DNA of 64,000 nt from Mercurialis annua (taxonomy: Eukaryota > Streptophyta > Magnoliopsida > Malpighiales > Euphorbiaceae), in contig NC_065570.1 of NCBI RefSeq assembly GCF_937616625.2, forward strand, positions 72,939,665-73,003,664, written 5' to 3'. Shown here piece by piece: positions 46,289-58,607 of the stretch. The translations under genes were made by a program, and so were the position numbers. A model generated the notes under the pieces. It did not search any database and was not told where the DNA came from. It saw only the letters and a list, made by a program, of their open reading frames with translations. Numbering within the stretch: the first letter of the stretch is position 1; each line of letters begins with the position of its first letter.

Positions 46289-48948
46289 AAGTAGGCTGTC
46301 ATTTTACGCCACGTCCAATAACAAGGCTATAGTTTCGTGCCACGTCAAATAGTAAAGGGTTGCAGCTATAATTGACTATACTTTAAAATTTGAGAAAAAT
46401 TAATAAGTACCCTACATGGCTATAATTAATTAGATTTTTACTGTTGACCAAAAAAAAGTTGATGACATACTTTTTAAGTTTTCAAATTGCACAAATAACT
46501 TTATAATATTTGAGAATTACTGTCAACTATAAAAAAGGAAAGAAGTGGTTACAAGAATCAAAATCTCCTACAAAATCTCAAAGCATAAATATAGAGCAAT
46601 TAATATTCAAGAATATTTAATAATCCTTAATTATAGTAATTAATAATTTGAATTATATGCCATAAACGGCTAAAGGGAAACCAAAAAAATAAAATGATTA
46701 AAAAAATGAAAACAACAAGTATTTGCGAAACAAAAAAAAATCCAGCAAAACAAGAAATTTATCAACTCATCATAAACAATCAACAAATATGAATAAACAA
46801 TATAAATTCATTTATTTGTAAAAAAAACTGATATATTGTCAGTTACATGTAGTTAACCATTAATAAATTAAATTTAATAAAAAACTATTAACATCATAAA
46901 ATTATTTTTAGATAAATCTAGCAAATATATCATAAAATTAACAGTACACCAAATTAGTTAGCTGTCAATTAACCAGTAGTCAATTATTAGTTAATTTTTA
47001 ACTAATAAAAAAAAGATAATTAACATTATGTATTCATGTTTTAAATAACCAACACAAGTATAGTTAACTAATAGTTAACCGTTATGAAACATATAATTAC
47101 TCCCCTAATTATTTTTAAAATTATTCAAATATAACAAAAAAACAACTGAACATCAAATTTTAATTATTTTAAAATAATCATACGTATAAAAATAATTGTT
47201 AGTTAACTATTAGTCACATGTTAATTAACTGTAATTAAAAAAAAGTAATTATCAATATATATTCATGTTTTATATAAAAATCATATAAAACTAGTTAACT
47301 ATTAATTAACAATTAGAAAACATATAGTTAACCTTAATTATTTTTACATCATTGCTAATATCCCAATTACAATAAAAAAGACAACAGCTGCCAGCCACCT
47401 CGCCTTCATTCATCGTTCGCTTTCGTTCATCGTTCGCCTATCTTTGTCCCACTGCAACGACTACTTTCTTTGTTCAACTCAAACCACCTTCGTTCATCGT
47501 TTTTTTCATCAGTTTGACAGAAAAAAAAACTGCAATATAAAAATTAACAAAGACGATTCAAAATTTTTAGAAATGCTTGCAGAATTAAAATTTACCAAAG
47601 TTAACTATTACTATATTAAAAAATAAGATTATTAATATATCATTAGTACACCATTGGTTAACCAACAAAAAAATCAAGTCATAAAATTACAAATCAAAAA
47701 TTGTTGTTGCGTCGCGGATCTGATCCTCAATTCCGATTTTTTAATCATGGCGACAAGAGGTCCTTCATTTTTTTGTAAAATAAAAACACTGTTTAACTGA
47801 CAGTTTACACATAGTTAACCATTGGTTAACTACATCTAATAAAAAATGATATTAACGTCATAAATTCTTGAATTCGAGATCATTTGTCAAAAACCAACAA
47901 ACAATTTAAAAATATCCTTAAAAATATATTATAAACAACATAGTAATTAACAACAGTCTGCAATGATGCATATAAATTCATTCACAACAAAAAGCAATAA
48001 CTACCAAACAAGACAACAAATAACATTGCATATATACATAGAAATAGATCAAAAAACAATAGTAAATAAGATAAAATATATTAAAAAAAATACCTTGACA
48101 GCAATAACCATATCAACAACAGCCATATCCTTTCGATTATCAATGATATTCAAATCTTCGAAACCGCTATCATCATCTTCTTCCCGATTAAGAACTTTAT
48201 GGTTCTTTTGCCGTCAATTCTTTTTATATAGAAATTGAAAGTTTTTTAGTAGACAAATATTTTGCCAAAACCTAATTTTGAACATTATGAAATTAATTTT
48301 CTTCCAAATTCAAATTGAATGAGAAGTTTCAGTGAATGGGATAATGGAGAGAATAAGTGGAGAGGATGAATCGGAGAAGGTTTGTCAAAAGGATTTTGTT
48401 TATTGGGAAAGATTTGGTAAATGAGAAGATTGAGTTAATTTCGGAGAGAATTTAGGAAAGATCAATCACAAATGGTAACATGCAAGGAAATCTTGGTTGA
48501 CACGGAATAATGACTTTGTATTTTGACAATTAAATATTTGTATTTGTGCAAAGGAATAATTGTAAATTCAAATTCAATTTTTTGAAACCGTAAAATGTTA
48601 AATGGGTTTTTGTCAAAGTAATATTGAGATTAATTAGGTCCAATACAGTATCTAGGCTAATTTATTCTTAAAATTTCTATTTTGGGCCGGCTCAATCTTT
48701 TGGTAACACACTGAACCCAACTTAAAACGTAAAGAATTTTTATTTTTGCTCTTGGTAACTACAAATTTAAATTCACCTAAAATTTTTCTAACAGTTTGAG
48801 AAAAATATGAACAGAGTTTACTAATACAAGTAATTCACAGTAAACAAAAATGCTACAGTGACTTGATTTGGCCAGTGTCTAGCTTTAGGTTGCATCTTGG
48901 AAGAACCAGAAGATATTTCTCGATATGAAATAATAGTGCACTCCAAAA
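46289..48948. other. Intergenic DNA with degenerate AGTTAACC repeats
   Basis: No gene seen. Diverged copies of a unit like AGTTAACCATT...AATAAAAAACTATTAACATCATAAA occur near 46853-46910, 46960-47045, 47190-47260 and 47814-47868. The short frames at 47444 and 47963 are AT-driven and not credible. Confidence 0.5.
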
Positions 48949-51371
48949 TCAGAAATCCAAAGTTCCGCACTGTTTGCTTTCGATGTTTTTTGCACCCTGA
49001 CCATGATGAATCTCTTTCTTGCCATCTGAATCAAGGGCTCGGCTACGCCCTATGCCCAGCTTAGGCAAACCCCGGTTCAATCCCTCGAGCAGAACACAAG
49101 CTTTACACCATTTCTGCTGACGCATTAAGCAATGTGAAAAGGATTAAGATATAATCGTGCAGAATTCTAGGTCACAACAAAGGCATCAAATTGATCAATG
49201 ATGAAATGCATCATTGAAATATTATCGGATGAACATTACCAGAAAAACTACTTAACAGATGTGTTTTTCATCAAACTTCGCTGTAGTTTAATGTAACGGA
49301 TGTTGCATTAGCCACAAAATGTAAAACCATACTCACTTGGCTGGAAATGTAACCACAACGTTCGCAAGTCCCCTGCTCTGGCATTTTTGTACATGTGGAT
49401 ATTCTAAAGCTCTCCCCTGACTTGATGATGTCCAGTATGGCCCTAGGTCTGCATTAGTAAGCCATGGCTGTTACATTACTATATTATGAGGTACACTAGG
49501 AAAATCTTCACCAAACGTTTAGAATTTTTTTTTAATCTTCTATCAGTATTCAGAACTCTTATAATTAAGAGACAGCAGAAACTTTTGCACCCAGAAAGGA
49601 GAGCAGGGGAATTGTTGAAGATTTTAGGAAAGTTGGTAGAAAACCATAACATCAATAGAGTAACAACCTCATTCGCTCCAAATCTTTGATGAACTCGCGT
49701 GCAAAACCGCGATATGCATTTGGCGAATATATACCTACAACAAAGCAAGTTATAAATAAAAAGGCGGCAAAATGCAGGATACACGACAACATGACACAAT
49801 ATTACACAGTACATAGTGAACGTGGATTAGAACAATTACATTCAGTGGAGAAGTAGTCTAGCCTCTTGAAATAAGCATACGTGCAAATCTGGTCAAGAAA
49901 TTGCAACTATTCTCATCCAATAATGAATAATAAATAAACAATTAGCAAGAAACAATTAGCAAGAAACAATTTTCAAGAAATTTGGCTGTAGTAAGGATAT
50001 ATAACAATCTCCTTCTCATAGGTATACTTGAAAGGCTTGCATCTTGGAATAGGTCCATCTTCACCAGTTGTTATTGAAGTGCATCTACTCAACCTACAAA
50101 TTAAATGGCTTCCATATAATTTACACAAACCACGCAGTAATTAAAAAGCTGAACAAGAGTGCCTAGTGAGCAATACATTACCTAGCAATGTCACCTCGCA
50201 ATATATTCAATAAAATTGTTTCAGCAATATCATCTGCATTATGTCCAGTAGCAACCTTATCCACTTTCAACAATGCAGCACCTCGATCAAGGGCCTTACA
50301 AGATGAAAGACACTATGAATTTCACCAAAAATATTTTCTTGTTTCTACATATTAAATTAACTTGTTATTGCTCATGAATGTAGGTCGCATTTCTGTTTCA
50401 GAAATGATGAAAATGGGAGAATTAATAAAACAAAAGCGATGCTCACTGTTTATGATATAATGGCGAAAACATATTCTATACCTGACGACGAAAGACACCA
50501 CAAAATGTGCAATTATTCTTTAATCCAATCATCTTCACAATCTCATCCATGGTCCATCCATACAAATCCTTGTAAGAAACAATCTTCAACGGCAGTCCAT
50601 ACTGAAAATGACGAGATAAATACATGAGCCCCTAAGTAAAATTCTCGAATTGATTGCTCACAAAAGTTATTAAATACTAAAACAATAACTCAACCTGAAT
50701 TTCATTTCTTTTGACAGTTTCAAGGGAATCATCTCTGTAGCCAGTAATGCCTTCATCAACTGACAATAAGAACAGATCCAGGCCATAATTATGCCGTCGA
50801 TTTAATTCTGATAATACATAAGCAAGAACTGTGGAATCTGCAAGAAAAAGATAATAATAAGAACGAATTTGTCTGGAAACATCAATTTAAAAGCCATGTG
50901 AAATTTGGCATAAATTCATTTGTTTCAAATTACTTGGTTAATTTTAAGTTAAAAGGAATTAACTCTAGCAACTAAAAAATGAGTTCAATATGAAAATTGA
51001 TTACATAAAAATTAAATTCTTTCATTTTTAGGCAATTTAAACAACTGAGATGAAATTAATACAATAAGATAATAACCTTTTCCACCAGAAGCACCAATAG
51101 CAACGCGGTCACCGGGTTTAAAGAGCTGATTATCCACAATCACTGTGTGTATCTCTTCTTCAAAAACCTCATAAAAGCATTCTTTGCATATCTTTATCAA
51201 ACACAGCAAATATAAATTCGTTTTCAAGTGTAATTATGAATGTTAAAGTTGAAAATTCAAATTGAAACAAATAGTTACCTGCTCTAAGGTTTTAGGTCTT
51301 TTAAGAGCGGCTCTTCTTTGATTACAGAGGCAGCAAAAGGCCTTCTTGGATTTTGAGTCGGTTTGCTCCAT
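48949..51371 (-). CDS. CTU1: Cytosolic tRNA 2-thiolation protein CTU1/NCS6, 10 exons
   Basis: ATP-dependent adenylation and thiolation of U34 in tRNA Lys/Glu/Gln, acting with CTU2 and the URM1 sulfur relay (family knowledge). Exons in coding order: 51371-51279, 51191-51077, 50837-50695, 50601-50482, 50294-50182, 50093-50001, 49880-49840, 49734-49668, 49448-49337, 49116-48949, giving 354 residues, the normal length. Cysteine pairs lie at the N terminus (C13, C16, C33, C36). The PP-loop SGGKDS is at residues 66-71, followed by [22 protein letters not shown] and [16 protein letters not shown]-terminal zinc-type cluster reads [14 protein letters not shown] with KWCKAC. Nine introns; intron 6 is AT-AC. 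The bacterial-type relative is TtcA. From memory, At1g76170 is annotated TtcA-like and sits beside SKS5 in Arabidopsis. Confidence 0.95.
49881..50000 (-). other. AT-AC (U12-type) intron 6 of CTU1/NCS6
   Basis: The only way to read [16 protein letters not shown] across exons 6 and 7 is an intron starting ATATCCTTACT and ending TTTGCAC. The 5' site equals the U12 consensus ATATCCTT. The branch-like TTTCTTGAC has its A 12 nt before the 3' end. The intron is 120 bp and splits the Met226 codon as AT|G. A GT-AG alternative in this stretch does not keep the protein. Confidence 0.9.
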
Positions 51372-52414
51372 CGGAAGGAAGGATTAAACTGAATTATTGA
51401 ACATTTAAGGAACCGAAGTGTTTGATAAATGTAAAATTCTAACTTTCAAGAGCAACACTCGAGTTCTTTAGGGTTTTAATTAAAAGAAGAAAGATGATCT
51501 TGTTCAGAGTATGAAAGAGTTCTTCACCTCAATTTTAATTTATTTTTCAATTTCAATTTCTGTCATAGTCATTTGTTCAAATTAAAAAAAAATTCAAACA
51601 TACTTTTTATATTATTTCATATTTCTTAATTTATATTTTTATATAGAAAAATTGCAAGCGTAAAATAATACTAAGAATATATTTAATTTCTTTTGAATCT
51701 GAAAAATAAAAAATAAATTAAAATTAAAAAATTTAACAAGTAAGAATATAAACACAAAAAATTAAAAAGTTAAAATACTTTTTTTTTTCAATAAATTAAA
51801 ATACTTTTAAATAATTAAACTTTTTATTTAATATACAGACAAAATAAAAACTTATCCTTACAGTCAAATGTTTTTATAGGAAGATTGTTGCACTTTATGT
51901 TCTAAAATTTAACAAACTTATTGATTTAACAGCATTGACTATATCATTATTTTAACGTCAATAATATATTTAAATTAGTTAAAGCTTCGACAAATTCAGT
52001 GATATAATGAAATATTACCGACTTCATCAGGATGGACAGAATACATATATGAATTTCATATCGATTTATTTTTTCAAAATTGAAAATCATCAGCTTGTTA
52101 TCCAAGTGTGGAGACTTTTTAATTTAAAAACAAAAAACATGACAGCAGCTTTGTTGTTCAAGGCTGCCAAATTCGTCAGTAAAAAACAATAGCATAACAA
52201 ATGGTACATTTAAAAAGAAAATCTTAGATAAAACATGTATTGACAATTTAAAACATTAAACAATATTGGCGAATCAACTATATCATGGATTTGTACAAGG
52301 ATTATACAAGTTTAAAAGTGATCCCAACTAAGGTAATATTTTCTGGCAAAGCATTCTGCCAATATCACAAAATGATTAAATTAAAACCCATCCTCTCCCT
52401 GCAAAATGCAGATG
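51372..52414. other. Spacer between CTU1 5' end and BAG6-like 3' end
   Basis: Very AT-rich with no gene seen. It should hold the CTU1 promoter and leader and the BAG6-like 3' UTR. Confidence 0.5.
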
Positions 52415-55400
52415 CTAATCCTGCCCCGGGTCTTTCTCCAGCCGCTGACGTATATCATGCTGTAGCATCTCCACATAGTCCTGATAATAAGATGTCGTGT
52501 TGAGTCTTGCACAGCACAAATGAGAAAATATGCAGTATGGGACTAAAAGATATTCCCGTGCATCAACAATGGTCAACAGAAATAAAAGTTTTGATAAGTA
52601 TAACTTACGGAAACTAAATCTTCATTGTTGCTCAACTCATGAACACAGTCTTGGGCTCTGCTATCATCGCCGCTCAACCTAGCTGCATTCTCTGCTATAG
52701 AACGAAAAATATCTCCAGGTGCATTGAACTGTCCAATTCTCTGAGCCACTTCCTGGAGATCAATCTACACACAAGATAATCAGTGATGACTAAAACGGAA
52801 ATAAATGAAAATTCAAGCTAACAAAACTTTAGACCCTCAAATTAAATCACTTTTGGAATACAAATCAAAGATAAGCTCTAATTATAATTTTTATTAATAT
52901 ATCATATTATCATATTCTAAGTATACGAGAGCAAACCTGAACATTTTGATTTTGACCATCAGGATTTTCATTTCCAACAGATCTACTCTCATTGTATGGT
53001 ATCTGGGATTCAGGTTCTACACGAGAAGAAGGTTGAGAAGCTGGCCCACCACCAAGAACCTGGGAAACTACTGGCATCATCTGCTGCATTATTCTTGAAA
53101 GATCAATGCCACCGCTCTGACCACTTCCTAAACCCGAGAACATGTTCCCAAGGTCTTGGCTTTCAACTTGCTGAGCAATTTGGCTGACGGTGCTCATAAT
53201 TTGTGGGTTCATGGTAAGCTGTTGCAACATATTCCGCAAAACATTCGGAGAACCAACCCCAGTTTGCTCTGATACACCAGCCAATAAACCATTCATTTCC
53301 GGGCTATGTATAACATTAGACATAACATTAGCTGCATCAAACTGAGCACCAGAACTTTGCTGTCCCAGAGGTCTGCTCTCGGGATTGCTACCTCCAGATT
53401 GGGGGAGTTGACCTGCTCCAGTGTCATCTGCACTCACCCTAGAGCTACGAGATGCAACAGATTGCAAGACCTGATGACCACTCATCCCGGAATCCAGATT
53501 TTGGCTGACAGGAGCATTGCTCGTTGCATCATCCCTGCTCTTGACCAATGATTTTGGCAGCCTGGTTCGCCTCTAGACACAGCAAATAATAATATGAAAG
53601 AAAAACAATAGTGAGTTTAGATCATTTTTCCCCAAGACCATCAGGAGCAATGAAATTTTTCATATTGAAACCAGTGTCCAAGTAGCAGTAGAAGGAATCA
53701 AAAGTACCAAGGATAATGAATTATGCAATATAGGGATAATCGAGGATATTTTAATGAATCAGGTATTAATTCAGAAAAACAGGTCTGATGAAAAAATACC
53801 AGGCACTAATTGAACAGTCAAGTCAGGACAAGCAAAACCACATCTCATTACATCTCAAACCTGCAGATCTAGCCATATTAGCTATTTCATTGACAGGTGA
53901 AGAAATTCATTTGATAACCATGCACAGTCTGAATCTGAACGCTCTTCCTCTCCCATCAATATGCTATACCAACTATGACGTAACATAGAAAATAAACCAA
54001 GAAACGAATTCTGTTAAGAAAACAGATACAACTGCTAAACAACAAATCGCCTGTTCACATTGCTTCCGAAACTCATAGATGTGAAACTTAATGGGTTTTA
54101 ATCAAAATAGACCAGTAACGAATTCATGTTCCAGAACACTGTCAAGGCTAAGCAACATTGACCCAGCAAAACTCAGCTAGACATTTAGTAAAATTTACTG
54201 AAATAACAAAATAATTAATTAAATCAAGAATGCAAAACACCTTTCGGTCCAAACTCCCCATCGCCAATCCAAGAGGAACACCTTGGGAACCTTCTGGAGG
54301 GCCAGGCTTTGCACTGGAACTTGGCACATTTTCTGATGTCTCTTCTAATATTAAAGAGGTTTCTCCGCTTGTACATTCCACAGAGCTAGACCGAACATCT
54401 TTTGGGCTCAAAAGACTTTCCTTATCCTCACTGTTGCTTCCTTGGGTATGTTCATCTTGTTCCTGGCCATTCTTACTGATTAGCGTTCACTAGGGACTAT
54501 CATAAACAATATAGAAGATTCAACAGTGTACAAACATACCTTTTTATCATCTTCAGAAATTAACCCAGGTAAGGCGACAGTAGAATGTCCTGACCCATTG
54601 ACCGGCAGGCCACTGGGCTGTTCAGTGGATGTATCATTACCTGCACTAGAGCTAACAGTGCCTGCACGCAGAGATATTTTGTGAGCCTTATCATGTAGTA
54701 GATAGTCAACTCCATATAATCATTATACCAAATGGCCAGCTACCTGATAAAGGCTGGTTTTCTCCCCGCATGCTATCAACCATATTTCTTATCCGTGAAT
54801 TGACTTCTGATACTAAGGAAGATAAAGACGTAGAATCGGATGAAGGCTGCGAATTAGACACACTTTGACCGGGTTGTGCAGCAGTTGGGACTGCGATACC
54901 AGTAGAACGGGAGGGCACAGTTGCAGCAATGATATTTCTCACTGGTAGCATCCGCACTTGCCCCGAACCAATAGTATTGCCTCGTTCTCCCTGCATTGCT
55001 TCCCCATTGCCAGTACGGGTACCTATGGCTGATACAACTGGTGACAATGAGGTACCTGATGATAAAGAGTGTCACATAAACTTAGCAGGTAATAAATAAA
55101 ACGAAAATAATTTGTTGGAGCTTACCAGCACTTATATGAATATTTATATTCCTAGGGACGGCACCAAAACCAACAGGATTGAAAGCCATATGATTTGATT
55201 GTGCAGCAGGACCACTAAAGAGGGAATTAGCTTGAAGTGGAAAAGGCTGTAAGAAATTGAGATCTAGTTCAGCACATGAAAATAACACAAGAAAATTTTC
55301 TGAACAGGAAACATTTAAATTTAAAATCTATCAATTAGTTCCAGACTGGACTACTATTGTTGCCAGCATAAGGCATAAGCATTTCTTAGCATTCTTAACT

Positions 55401-58400
55401 GAGTAACAACCAGTGCCTATCATGCAAATACACATTCTTTCTTACGAAATCCAGTCTCTGACTTTAGGTTTCATTTGCCCAATTTCTCCTATTCGCATAC
55501 ACTTATTAAATATATTTTAAATTCTCCTATATCCTTAACACTGCAAGCTAGTAATTGCAGAAAACTTGACACCTAATAAATCTGATTTCCATCTAACACC
55601 AAAAACTTTTGGTAATATAGTTTAACTACCTGATATGCAAAAATTAAAGTTTATCTAAATTTTCTGAATCTTTTAACAATTAAAAAATCCTACTCCGTCG
55701 AACAACGTCATCTACTTTGTACATGCTTTCGCATATCTAATAATTGTTACTGAGATATATTTTAACTCAGTTACACCACACACTTTAGACAGTATCTACC
55801 AAAATCAGCACTTGAATATAGCATTATGTCAATTATTTCTAATAATTCTATAAGGTTATGACACTTACAAGTTACATCGCTAAGCTATGTTAGTCCATGA
55901 ATTGTTTATATTTTGAAAATACCACCCAATCGCACAATGGTCCACAATAAAGATTAGGTTTTCAACTACTAGCAAGAGAAGTGGGAGTCTGGAATTAATC
56001 AAACTACTAATATTACACAGTTCCTCACAAACCTGAACCATTATAGGATTAGGTCCTGAAGGAGATATATAAACTGCAGGTCCAGGATTCACAGAAGCTT
56101 CTGCCTGTAAATTAGAACAAACAAATTATAACTGACATTTTATCCAACAGAATGAATGAACTGAGAATGTACTAGGCCATACGGAAGATTGTCCCATTCG
56201 CAATGTCAAAATTGTCCGACCAAGCTCCAAAAGAAGAGCTCCTAGATGCTGCATTGCAAGGCCAACTTGCACTGATTCTGTCTGAAGTTGCCTCCTTACA
56301 GACTGATCACTAGAAGCCCCATCTTGTTCCAAGCGTCCTGCAATACGCTACAGAGTTGCAGCAAATTACAAGTACAAAATCAGATTATAAGGTTTTCAAA
56401 TTTTGATTGCTTCATTTAGAAAATTTCATAACAATGCAATTTACAAGAAAAACCTTTGATGTAACTAATCATATATAAAGTCCCAAGCATACAGTGGTCA
56501 ATCTATGGAAATGCATGCATTAAGAAAAGAAATCATAGGAGAGACTAGAGTTTACAGATAATGCAGTGACCGTATGTCCACTGAGAAGCCGTTCTGCATG
56601 TTGCAGGACAGCAATTAATGATTGCAAACCCTGTGAATGAGAAGTTAAGTCATGCCTTGGCGTGTCTCCCACACTAATTGAAGATGCATTCGGCTGATAC
56701 CCTATATGAAACAAAACGAGTTAATTCCAGAAGGAAAAATAATTCGTTGAAATAGAAAGGTAGTGCTATTTCAATAGTTTTATCATCACCATTTTGTGCA
56801 AGTGCCTGCTCCATACGTGACATGAACTCGGAAAGTGTGCTCAAAGAATCAGGAATTGGCTGAAATGAAAGGAAGGAAGAAGTTAAACAAAATACAAAAA
56901 AGAAAGCTAAATAGATATACAGTGCGAGAAGCAATACAGAAATCCAAGTAAAGCACAAGTGAAAATTTATTACCAAATGAAGCGTGGGAAGAGGTATTGC
57001 TGCAGTCGGAGGAATTTGCATGACTTGAGGTGGTTGTTGGAATGATTGGCCAGAAAATGCCTGCCCAGACTCCGCTTGATTTCCGGCTTGACCCTGACCA
57101 TCAGAACTGTTTCGTGGTGCACCTGCATTTTCATTTCCTTGGGCAGTCTGACTGCTAACATTTGGCTGCAAAAATTATGAAACTTCTTAAATGTCCGTGC
57201 TTGAAGTAATATTTAACTTTTTTTTTCAACATGCAAAGGTTCTAACCCACTTATTATCCTTTAATGCATGGACTTGGTAATTTACAGAATATCACAACAA
57301 TTTCGATTAGAAAAATTTAAAATGGTACAAACTAAGCTGATACATTTGTAGGTATGTAAAAGATGGGCTCTCTTCAAGTAATTGGAACTTACCATGGTAG
57401 AGAACTGCATGCCACCAGCGCCGTTAGTTCCAGTCTGGCCACCCATGCCAAAAGAGTTCAGCACTGCACCAATGACCTAAAAATCAGACAACAAAAGATT
57501 AAGAGATATTCATTAAAATAAAAGTGTCACTTCCGGGGCCTAATTAAAGACCTCGAATAAAAAATGAAACACCCACCCGAGAGAGGTCTGGAACAGTGCC
57601 TTCACCTGGATCCCCAACATTAAAGGTCCCAAGAACTACACTGTGCGAAATTTGCCCAATCCGATTTTGAGGGATGCCTGAACTAGCATCATTTCCTGCT
57701 AACGTGAAGAACACCACACATCCATAAATTGTCAATAAACAGGAAAGGGTAGCAGAGGAACACATAAAACCAGATAACCGAAGAATCAAACAATCAATTA
57801 GTACCTTGGCTGCCATTATTTGCATTTACATCAGCAGAGCTCGTATTAGCAGAAGATTGTGGTACAGTTGGCTGCCTTGCAACCAAGTGCAAGGTGTGCC
57901 CATTCTCCACTTCTAAAGATAGTCAGGGAAGCTTAATGAAAAATGGCAATATATAACTATGTTTTAGTGCCTCAGATGAACAATGTTTTAGTAAAAGCAG
58001 GACCGATGCTGAAACTAGCAAAAAAAATTGCAATCTAGATAACCGTACAGGTCTAATGTTTACAATATACTAAATGATTGGATACGATATTCAGAAAGAA
58101 GATGTTCATCTTTCAAGACCTTGCCACGGAAAATTAGTCTCTGCTGCCCCACAGGAACACCAATTTCACCAGCTATTTTCTCCTTGAAAGCTGAAACAAG
58201 CATCTGAAATATATATAATGAACCCATTAGGTAATTATTTGGACTCATAAAAAATAATATTCTGCAAGTCTTAACAGCTTCCATTTCTTTCTTGCTCCGA
58301 TATGCATAAAACATGCTGGGTTTCTTAATTTCAAAGCCTCACCTATTTTATAATCCACATACTTCTTTTTGAAAAGTAGCATTTAGTACGACTAAAAACT

Positions 58401-58607
58401 ATGGTCAGGACTCTAGAGCTATCTGGAAAACACAGTTTCAATTGCAATAACAGCAGATAGACAGAACTTGATGCTTACATTTTTATCGACCCGAAAGCTA
58501 TACATCTGTGAGTCTAGGGTCTTGATATTGAGCTGTACAGTTGAATCTGAGCCTTCTCCAGATCCATTGCTTGTACTGGAACCTTCATTGGAGAATTGTT
58601 CAGCCAT
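52415..58607 (-). CDS. BAG6-like protein with N-terminal ubiquitin-like domain, 17 exons
   Basis: Exons in coding order: 58607-58479, 58203-58086, 57912-57805, 57695-57577, 57476-57393, 57165-56974, 56859-56790, 56701-56556, 56347-56183, 56104-56033, 55246-55126, 55055-54744, 54661-54540, 54471-54241, 53572-52937, 52764-52609, 52480-52415, giving 948 residues. A ubiquitin-like domain covers about residues 24-96 (VQLNIKTLDSQMYSF, FKEKIAGEIGVPVGQQRLIF, then the VENGHTLHLVAR strand). The rest is low-complexity Gln/Ser/Pro/Gly with short conserved helical pieces (LSEFMSRMEQAL, LQHLGALLLELGRTIL-like). This resembles plant large proline-rich BAG6-like or scythe-type proteins, chaperone-linked quality-control factors in animals; the plant role is inferred. 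From memory, the Arabidopsis counterpart is At5g42220. Intron 2 looks U12-type. Confidence 0.9.
57913..58085 (-). other. Probable GT-AG U12-type intron 2 of the BAG6-like gene
   Basis: The intron begins GTATCCAATC and ends TTCCCTGACTATCTTTAG. GTATCC matches the first six positions of the U12 donor consensus, and TTCCCTGAC differs from the U12 branch consensus TTCCTTRAY at one base, with its A 10 nt from the exon. It interrupts the ubiquitin-like domain after EY in phase 1. Confidence 0.65.

Noticed and set aside
49040..49090. tRNA-like B box GGTTCAATCCC
   Set aside because: It falls inside the last CTU1 exon and no cloverleaf partner sequence is present.
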